Assembly: GCA_001784725.1 (NCBI GenBank)
Contig: MFRX01000001.1
Location: forward strand, 89,864-99,158
Reading direction: 5' to 3'
DNA from: Candidatus Moranbacteria bacterium RIFCSPHIGHO2_02_FULL_40_12b
GTDB taxonomy: Bacteria > Patescibacteriota > Minisyncoccia > Moranbacterales > 2-12-FULL-40-10
DNA: 9,295 nt
Shown: positions 5,895 to 9,295 of the stretch, piece by piece
How positions within the stretch are numbered: position 1 is the stretch's first letter
Layout of the letters: each line of letters starts with the position of its first letter
Program-made: the position numbers and the translations under genes
Notes under the pieces: generated by a model
What the model was told of the DNA's origin: nothing
Databases searched by the model: none
What the model saw: the letters and a program-made list of their open reading frames with translations, nothing else

Positions 5895-5908
5895 AGTATG
5901 TATTAAGT

Positions 5909-5937
5909 ATAATGTGATATCATATTCAATATGTCAA
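5909..5937 (-). promoter_or_regulatory. Probable thiI promoter
   Basis: Read on the minus strand, a perfect TTGACA (5932-5937) is followed after 17 nt by CATTAT (5909-5914, 4 of 6 matches to consensus). TATACT (5906-5911) is an alternative -10 but would give a 20-nt spacer. The leader to ATG 5878 would be about 25 nt. Confidence 0.5.
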
Positions 5938-5968
5938 TAAATTGCGCAATATAATCTTCAAAGTGGTG

Positions 5969-5979
5969 TATAATATAAT
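5969..5979 (+). promoter_or_regulatory. -10 region for desulfoferrodoxin gene
   Basis: Two overlapping TATAAT boxes (5969-5974 and 5974-5979) lie 23-33 nt before the ATG at 6003. The nearest TTG-type -35 candidate (TTGCGC, 5942-5947) is 21 nt away, so the -35 is unclear. The divergent thiI promoter lies just to the left. Confidence 0.5.
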
Positions 5980-6002
5980 ATGTAATTATTAAAAATAAAT
6001 TT

Positions 6003-6395
6003 ATGGCGAACGCGAAAACAAGAGGAGAAATCCAAAAATGCAACATCTGCGGGAATATTATCGAAGTTTTGTATGTCGGAGGAGGACCGCTGGTTTGCTG
6101 CGGAGAGCCGATGGAATTATTAGTTGAAAAAGGAATTGAGTCGGAAGGAAAAGAAAAGCATGTGCCGATAATTGAGAGAACTGAAAACGGTATAGAAGTC
6201 AAAATTGGCTCTGTTCCCCATCCAATGGAAGAAAAGCACTATATTGAATGGATTGAAATTTGGCCGGAAGGGGAGGGAAAGTCCTGCCGGAAGTACTTGA
6301 AGCCGGGCGACGCGCCGGAAGCGGAGTTTGGAACCAAGGCGGAAAAAATCGTTGCCCGCGCTTATTGCAATATCCATGGATTGTGGAAATCTTAA
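6003..6395 (+). CDS. dfx: Desulfoferrodoxin, two-iron superoxide reductase
   Basis: A 130-residue desulfoferrodoxin that reduces superoxide to hydrogen peroxide in the cytosol without making oxygen. The N-terminal desulforedoxin domain has the Cys4 iron site (Center I): Cys13, Cys16, Cys32, Cys33. The C-terminal neelaredoxin domain has the catalytic His4-Cys site (Center II): His53, His73, His79, Cys122, His125. The Glu51-Lys52 pair just before His53 matches the conserved residues at the active-site mouth. Everything needed for activity is present, so this is a full 2Fe-SOR. The usual electron donor (rubredoxin) is not encoded nearby. It is transcribed alone: divergent from thiI and closed by a strong terminator. 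Start ATG 6003 gives the expected N-terminus; there is no Shine-Dalgarno. Confidence 0.96.
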   Translation: MANAKTRGEIQKCNICGNIIEVLYVGGGPLVCCGEPMELLVEKGIESEGKEKHVPIIERTENGIEVKIGSVPHPMEEKHYIEWIEIWPEGEGKSCRKYLKPGDAPEAEFGTKAEKIVARAYCNIHGLWKS

Positions 6396-6425
6396 AAGAT
6401 ATGTCAATTCTCTTTTTGTGAATGG

Positions 6426-6449
6426 AAAATCCCCGTACTGGGGATTTTT
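6426..6449 (+). terminator. Intrinsic terminator after dfx
   Basis: AAAATCCCC (6426-6434) pairs with GGGGATTTT (6440-6448) around the loop GTACT; the right arm's T's plus T6449 form the U-run. It lies 30 nt after the dfx stop. The A's on the left side make it potentially active on both strands. Confidence 0.85.
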
Positions 6450-6473
6450 CCAATAACTCATCTTTTTTAAAAT

Positions 6474-6507
6474 ACTATTTTTTCTTGCTATAGCATAAAA
6501 AAATAGT
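6474..6507. promoter_or_regulatory. TTGCTATAGCA palindrome, copy 2: likely operator
   Basis: A 34-bp palindrome with 17-nt arms and 15 of 17 positions paired, centred between 6490 and 6491. Outer arms are ACTATTTTTT/AAAAAATAGT and the core is TTGCTATAGCA. Its right end touches the -35 box TTGCTA (6507-6512), which repeats the half-site. A protein bound here would block or assist RNA polymerase, so it is a candidate operator for the gene at 6543. It shares the ACTATTTTTT arm and core with the palindrome after that gene. Confidence 0.65.
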
Positions 6508-6535
6508 TGCTAAATTTTATGCTTTGCGTTATAAT
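6507..6535 (+). promoter_or_regulatory. Promoter of Cas2/PaaX-like gene (leaderless)
   Basis: TTGCTA (6507-6512), a 17-nt spacer, then a perfect TATAAT (6530-6535). The ATG at 6543 is 7 nt after the -10 box, so the mRNA should begin at or within a base or two of the start codon. Confidence 0.7.
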
Positions 6536-6542
6536 TTGAAAC

Positions 6543-7115
6543 ATGAGAAAAAAATTAGGAGATGAGACGACTAAAAATATTCTACTGGCGATTAGCGGGG
6601 GTATAGTGGCTTTGGTGGCTTTGCCATTTTTTGCCTATTATCTACTGCCAAAGATTATAAAAAAATCCTCTGTTAAATTAGAAAGAAATAATCGAAAGAA
6701 GTTTTATGATACTTTCTATCATCTTAGAAAAAAGGGGCTGATAAAAATGGAATACCGGGGAAAACAATTATATGTTCATCTTTCAGAGAAAGGCAGAAAA
6801 TTAGCGAAGAAATATCAGATTGACAATCTCAAAATAAAAAAGCCAAAAAAATGGGACAAAAAATGGAGGATTATCATATTTGATATTCCGGACGAGCACA
6901 AAATAAAAAGAGAAGCCCTGCGTGGAAAACTCAAGGAATTAAATTTTTTTAAATTACAAAAAAGCGTTTGGGTGTGTCCGTATGAATTCAAAAGGGAGGT
7001 CGAATTAATCAGGAATTTTTTCGCATTAAGTTCCGAGGAAATGAAAATTATTATTGCTTCGGAAATAGAAAACGACAAGATAGTAAAAGAATTTTTCAAA
7101 ATCAATAAATCTTAG
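6543..7115 (+). CDS. Cas2/PaaX-like winged-helix protein with hydrophobic N-terminus
   Basis: A 190-residue protein in three parts. Residues 13-36 form a strongly hydrophobic, probably transmembrane segment. Residues about 45-92 look like a winged helix (KFYDTFYHLRKKGLI, then a wing and LSEKG). Residues about 105-187 match the C-terminal Cas2-like ferredoxin fold of PaaX-type regulators: WRIIIFDIPDEHK (108-120), REALRGKLKELNFF, and SVWVCPYEF (141-149). Asp114 is at the position of the Cas2 catalytic Asp. No cas1, repeat-spacer array or phenylacetate gene is nearby, so neither CRISPR adaptation nor phenylacetate control is supported; membrane-tethered DNA binding or nicking is inferred. The gene is monocistronic and flanked by two palindromes with core TTGCTATAGCA, one at its promoter and one 2 nt after its stop (TAG). 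The start is leaderless. Confidence 0.85.
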   Translation: MRKKLGDETTKNILLAISGGIVALVALPFFAYYLLPKIIKKSSVKLERNNRKKFYDTFYHLRKKGLIKMEYRGKQLYVHLSEKGRKLAKKYQIDNLKIKKPKKWDKKWRIIIFDIPDEHKIKREALRGKLKELNFFKLQKSVWVCPYEFKREVELIRNFFALSSEEMKIIIASEIENDKIVKEFFKINKS

Positions 7116-7117
7116 AA

Positions 7118-7165
7118 TCTTAAAACTATTTTTTATTGCTATAGCAATAAAAAATAGTTTTAAGA
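7118..7165. repeat. 48-bp perfect palindrome, TTGCTATAGCA copy 3
   Basis: A perfect palindrome with 24-nt arms centred between 7141 and 7142, starting 2 nt after the stop of the Cas2/PaaX-like gene. The core is TTGCTATAGCAA, and the arms contain ACTATTTTTTATTGC and its complement. As RNA it would form a very long A/U-rich hairpin and could end transcription in either direction; as DNA it could bind a dimer or extrude a cruciform. It shares core and outer arm with the operator-like palindrome before the gene. Confidence 0.85.
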
Positions 7166-7216
7166 AAAATAGAACTGGTAACTTTATGAATTTTCTGAAT
7201 AAAAATGGGCTAAATC

Positions 7217-7244
7217 TGGACAAGAAATGATTTTTGGGTATAAT
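7217..7244 (+). promoter_or_regulatory. Promoter of tRNA-Gly
   Basis: TGGACA (7217-7222, 5 of 6 consensus), a 16-nt spacer and a perfect TATAAT (7239-7244). Transcription would start about 38 nt before the mature tRNA 5' end. Confidence 0.65.
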
Positions 7245-7288
7245 GGGAAGAGTTAAAAGTTATAAAGTGAAAATTTTATAAAGCAAAG

Positions 7289-7359
7289 GCGGGTGTCGTA
7301 TAATGGCAATACCTCAGCTTTCCAAGCTGATGCCAGGGGTTCGATTCCCCTCACCCGCT
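7289..7359 (+). tRNA. tRNA-Gly (anticodon UCC)
   Basis: A 71-nt cloverleaf. The acceptor stem is GCGGGTG (7289-7295) with CACCCGC (7352-7358). The D stem is GTAT/ATAC. The anticodon stem is TCAGC/GCTGA around the loop TTTCCAA, giving anticodon TCC (Gly). The T stem is AGGGG/CCCCT with loop TTCGATT. Discriminator base U7359; the CCA end is not encoded. It reads GGA and probably GGG codons. It has its own promoter, and a terminator-like hairpin follows at 7370-7388. Confidence 0.97.
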
Positions 7360-7367
7360 CACCCGCT
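7352..7367 (+). repeat. Tandem duplication of the tRNA 3' end
   Basis: CACCCGCT, the 3' acceptor strand plus discriminator base, occurs twice in direct succession (7352-7359 and 7360-7367). The second copy can also pair with GCGGG at 7389-7393, extending the terminator hairpin. It may be a replication slip or a scar of integration at the tRNA 3' end. Confidence 0.7.
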
Positions 7368-7369
7368 CA

Positions 7370-7388
7370 AAAAAATCTTCGATTTTTT
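7370..7388 (+). terminator. Terminator-like hairpin after tRNA-Gly
   Basis: AAAAAATC (7370-7377) pairs with GATTTTTT (7381-7388) around a TTC loop; the right arm supplies the U-run. The duplicated CCCGC (7362-7366) and GCGGG (7389-7393) can add a GC clamp across a small bulge. Confidence 0.55.
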
Positions 7389-7397
7389 GCGGGAGTT

Positions 7398-7418
7398 AGT
7401 CGAGGACCGTCCTTGACT
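7398..7418. repeat. Short palindromic repeat downstream of tRNA
   Basis: AGTCGAGGAC (7398-7407) and GTCCTTGACT (7409-7418) are inverted copies around one base, with a single G-T pair. It lies between the tRNA terminator and the HNH gene and is of the same general kind as the repeats in thiI and at typA, though different in sequence. Confidence 0.55.
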
Positions 7419-7451
7419 GGGCATTGTAATTTATAGTAGTTTTTATTTAAA

Positions 7452-8033
7452 GTGGCCAAACTTAAAGTTATAAAAAAGAATAAATATCTATACGGAAAGT
7501 TTTATCACAATACTTTTGAGTTTCGTAAAGCCCTGCATGATTTATTTTCGAGTTTTATTAAAAAGCACAACCTGGATTTGAAAACTCATAATAATCTTAT
7601 AGATCTTAGAAATAGGACAGTAGCATTGTTAAATTCTTGGATAGGGTCTAAAAAACTTGAAACTAAATTTGGAATAAAAATACCACTGCAAACTACTACT
7701 CCTTCTATAAAAAATTTTTTAGAAAAACAAGCGAGGTCATACAGCAATAATTATAAACCTTGTGAAATTTGTGGTGAAAAAAGAATCACACACTACTGTC
7801 ATATAATACCTAAAAATGTCAGTGGTCCCAGCGACGAAAAAAATTATTTGTATTTATGTCCATTACATCACCACTTATTTGATCATAATAGGTTAGATAA
7901 AAAAGAGTGGGAAATAATTGATTTTTCTGTCAAACTTGAAGCATCCCAGGAATATGCAAAAAGAGTTAGATTAGTGCGACAACAGCGATTTTGGCAGTCA
8001 ATAAAAAATGAAAGAAGTGTTAATAAAAGTTAA
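7452..8033 (+). CDS. HNH endonuclease-like protein
   Basis: A 193-residue protein with a C-terminal zinc-bound HNH-type domain: Cys104-x-x-Cys107, Cys116-His117 in the YCHIIP motif, Asn131, then Cys136 and the HHH run at 139-141. This order (CxxC, HxxP, N, CxxHH) is that of treble-clef ββα-metal nucleases that cut DNA. The N-terminal 100 residues are helical, basic and unrecognised. The start is GTG 7452 (MAKLKV); there is no Shine-Dalgarno, and I see no good promoter. Its 3' end overlaps the nucleotidyltransferase gene by 26 nt, so the two are translationally linked. Base composition is clearly more AT-rich than typA or the SIMPL gene, and the pair lies directly behind a tRNA, both consistent with acquisition by transfer. 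It may be a defence or mobile-element nuclease; the substrate is unknown. Confidence 0.75.
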   Translation: MAKLKVIKKNKYLYGKFYHNTFEFRKALHDLFSSFIKKHNLDLKTHNNLIDLRNRTVALLNSWIGSKKLETKFGIKIPLQTTTPSIKNFLEKQARSYSNNYKPCEICGEKRITHYCHIIPKNVSGPSDEKNYLYLCPLHHHLFDHNRLDKKEWEIIDFSVKLEASQEYAKRVRLVRQQRFWQSIKNERSVNKS

Positions 8034-8484
8034 TGAGTTGTTAAGAGGTAAATTAAAATGGGCAATTTTTGGAAGTGTGGCAGTTGCTATATATAATAGG
8101 AAATTTTATCGCGAATGCGAGGATATTGATATTATCATTGAAGATGATGTAGAAAAAATTATTAATTTGTTCAAAAATTATGAAGTATGTTTTAAATATA
8201 GAAATGGAAGAAAAAGAGGATATTTAAAAATTGATAATATAGCAATTGAATTATTATTTTTGACCACTGATAGTGAGATTAATTTAGCTGACGGAAAATT
8301 TAAGTTTAATAAAATAGAAGAAAGAGAATTTAATGGGATAAATTTATCTGTTGTTGACTTGCAATCACTATATTGTGCTAAATTACGCCATAAACAAGTA
8401 TTAGAGGAAGATAAAGACAAAAAAACAAAACTTGAGAATACAGATAAAGATTTAGACATTTTAAAAAAGTTAATAAGTATTTAG
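8008..8484 (+). CDS. Pol-beta-type nucleotidyltransferase
   Basis: A 158-residue protein with a minimal nucleotidyltransferase fold: Gly22-Ser23 after a hydrophobic strand, Asp39-x-Asp41 in EDIDIIIED as the two metal-binding carboxylates, and Glu81 in a later strand (IAIELLFL) as the probable third. The C-terminus (LRHKQ, then a charged helix with KDLDILKKL) resembles the tail of AbiEii-like and antibiotic-nucleotidyltransferase-like proteins, where a Lys-Asp pair is common. It would transfer an NMP to a protein, RNA or small molecule. No separate HEPN or AbiEi-like partner is visible; the partner, if any, is the overlapping HNH gene (26-nt overlap, different frame). AT-rich like that gene. 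ATG 8008 lies inside the HNH reading frame; no Shine-Dalgarno is apparent. Confidence 0.75.
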   Translation: MKEVLIKVNELLRGKLKWAIFGSVAVAIYNRKFYRECEDIDIIIEDDVEKIINLFKNYEVCFKYRNGRKRGYLKIDNIAIELLFLTTDSEINLADGKFKFNKIEEREFNGINLSVVDLQSLYCAKLRHKQVLEEDKDKKTKLENTDKDLDILKKLISI

Positions 8485-8489
8485 GCGCG

Positions 8490-8506
8490 TGCTAATGAAA
8501 TTAGCA
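8490..8506. repeat. Small inverted repeat after nucleotidyltransferase
   Basis: TGCTAAT (8490-8496) and ATTAGCA (8500-8506) are perfect inverted copies around GAA, 5 nt after the stop codon. No T-run follows, so termination would be weak. The rest of the 172-nt gap (to 8656) holds the SIMPL promoter and a 33-codon minus-strand frame at 8537-8638. Confidence 0.5.
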
Positions 8507-8536
8507 TACCTCAAAGTACAAATGTTTTATATTTGG

Positions 8537-8638
8537 CTACAGGGTAAAAAATTCTTCGACGGTAAATTTCGAGCTTCCGCATAAAAACAGCTCATAGAAA
8601 TCATTTATTGCCAGTTTTGTATTATGCGGTATAATCAT
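8537..8638 (-). other. Possible 33-residue reading frame or gene relic
   Basis: An ATG-started minus-strand frame of 33 codons ends in TAG. Its product contains INDFYELFLCGSSKF and then TVEEFFTL, which looks like real protein sequence, not random AT-rich translation. It overlaps the + strand SIMPL promoter. I cannot assign it to a family; it could be the tail of a lost gene or a chance frame. Confidence 0.25.
8608..8635 (+). promoter_or_regulatory. Promoter of SIMPL-domain gene
   Basis: TTGCCA (8608-8613), a 16-nt spacer and a perfect TATAAT (8630-8635), 21 nt before the ATG at 8657. The leader would be about 15 nt with no Shine-Dalgarno. Confidence 0.7.
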
Positions 8639-8656
8639 AATTATTAAACCAAAATT

Positions 8657-9295
8657 ATGGATGGAAACAACAATTTGCTAAGCCAATATAAAAGCCCCAA
8701 ATTCATTATCACGCTTTTGGGAGTCATTGTTTTAGGCGCGATTGTGATTGTTTCCGTTCTCCGGGAAAGGATCGTGAGTCAGCCGCAAAATCAGGTGGCC
8801 GTGACCGGACAGGGAAAAGTGGCCTATCAGCCGGATATGGCCAATGTCGTTCTGGGAGTTCATATTGAAAAAGCTCCAACGGCCGAAGAGGCGCTGCGCC
8901 AAATTAATGAAAAAATGGGGAAAATAATTCCAGCGATCAAGGCGGTGGGCATCAAAAAAGAAGACATCGCTACGCAGAATTATTCCCTCTTTCCGCAGCA
9001 CGATTACCTTGACGGAATATCCCGCCTTTCCGGATACGGCGCCGACCAGCAACTTTTAGTGAAAATCAAAAATATCAAGGATAACCCAGATTTAATCGGC
9101 AAAGTGATTGCGGAAGCCGGCAAAGCCGGGACCAATCAGGTTTTGAGCGTCCGTTTTGACGTTTCGGACATCAATAATCTCAAACAGCAAGCGCGACTCA
9201 AAGCCATCGCGGACGCCAAAGCGAAATCAGGCGATCTAGCCAAAGCGGCCGGAGTGAAACTCAAAAAAGTCACCGGCTGGTATGAGAATATAATC
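8657..9295 (+). CDS. SIMPL (DUF541) domain protein, 5' part
   Basis: The frame stays open from ATG 8657 to the window edge (213 codons, no stop), so the gene is incomplete at its 3' end. A short polar N-terminus is followed by one transmembrane segment at residues about 17-36 (FIITLLGVIVLGAIVIVSVL), then a SIMPL/DUF541 domain: VAVTGQGKVAYQPDMA (48-63), IKKEDIATQNYSL (101-113), and QARLKAIADAKAKSGDLAKAAG near residues 182-203. SIMPL proteins are exported or membrane-anchored and have been linked to signalling and oxidative stress; the molecular role is not established. The domain would lie outside the membrane. GC content is higher than in the HNH/nucleotidyltransferase pair just upstream. It has its own promoter. 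Confidence 0.92.
   Translation, partial: MDGNNNLLSQYKSPKFIITLLGVIVLGAIVIVSVLRERIVSQPQNQVAVTGQGKVAYQPDMANVVLGVHIEKAPTAEEALRQINEKMGKIIPAIKAVGIKKEDIATQNYSLFPQHDYLDGISRLSGYGADQQLLVKIKNIKDNPDLIGKVIAEAGKAGTNQVLSVRFDVSDINNLKQQARLKAIADAKAKSGDLAKAAGVKLKKVTGWYENII

Noticed and set aside
6543..7115. CRISPR-Cas locus based on the Cas2-like fold
   Set aside because: There is no cas1, no effector and no repeat-spacer array in the window. The winged-helix N-terminal part points to the PaaX-like group.
7289..8656. Integrated element bounded by tRNA attachment sites
   Set aside because: I found no second copy of the tRNA 3' segment before the SIMPL gene and no integrase. Only an 8-bp tandem duplication is visible.
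1..9295. UGA recoded as glycine, as in some CPR lineages
   Set aside because: No visible gene ends in TGA, but all genes are full length under the standard code with no in-frame TGA, and the tRNA-Gly anticodon is UCC, not UCA. The sample is too small to say more.

Overview
The window reads as an AT-rich bacterial chromosome segment with short proteins, short intergenic gaps, no visible Shine-Dalgarno sites, and numerous short palindromic repeats, some inside genes. These traits, together with a Cas2/PaaX-like winged-helix protein, a desulfoferrodoxin, a SHOCT mini-protein and a SIMPL-domain protein, suggest a Candidate Phyla Radiation (Patescibacteria) genome, probably of the Parcubacteria group. 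That placement is inferred from gene content and style, not from a marker tree. All twelve visible stop codons are TAA or TAG, and every large gene reads through under the standard code.

Left part (1-2145, + strand): an HD-domain hydrolase and a Nudix hydrolase lie 3 nt apart. A 48-codon remnant of a peptidase E-like (S51) gene follows, then a membrane-anchored M23-type metallopeptidase whose first 25 codons have no usable start codon. The last two appear to be the product of a deletion joining two genes. Next (2146-4185), a consensus promoter, a small terminator-like hairpin and an inverted repeat lead to the GTPase gene typA/bipA. Directly upstream of its true start is a second, synonymously diverged copy of its first 11 codons, cut off by a palindromic repeat.

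Middle part (4186-6395): a bidirectional terminator separates typA from two minus-strand genes, a His-rich SHOCT mini-membrane protein and thiI (tRNA 4-thiouridine synthetase). ThiI carries three different short repeats inside its reading frame. A divergent intergenic region then leads to a two-iron desulfoferrodoxin (superoxide reductase) on the + strand, closed by a strong terminator.

Right part (6396-9295): a Cas2/PaaX-like winged-helix protein with a hydrophobic N-terminus is flanked by two large palindromes sharing the core TTGCTATAGCA; a third copy of the core lies at the window's left edge. One palindrome abuts the gene's -35 box, which suggests autoregulation. A tRNA-Gly(UCC) follows with a duplicated 3' end, then an AT-rich overlapping pair (HNH-nuclease-like protein and a Pol-beta-type nucleotidyltransferase), and finally the 5' part of a SIMPL/DUF541 membrane-anchored protein running off the end.

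The most notable signals are the palindrome-flanked Cas2/PaaX-like gene, the duplicated typA start, and the repeat-riddled thiI. Most genes here are independent housekeeping or stress functions; only the HD/Nudix pair, the HNH/nucleotidyltransferase pair and possibly thiI/SHOCT look co-transcribed.
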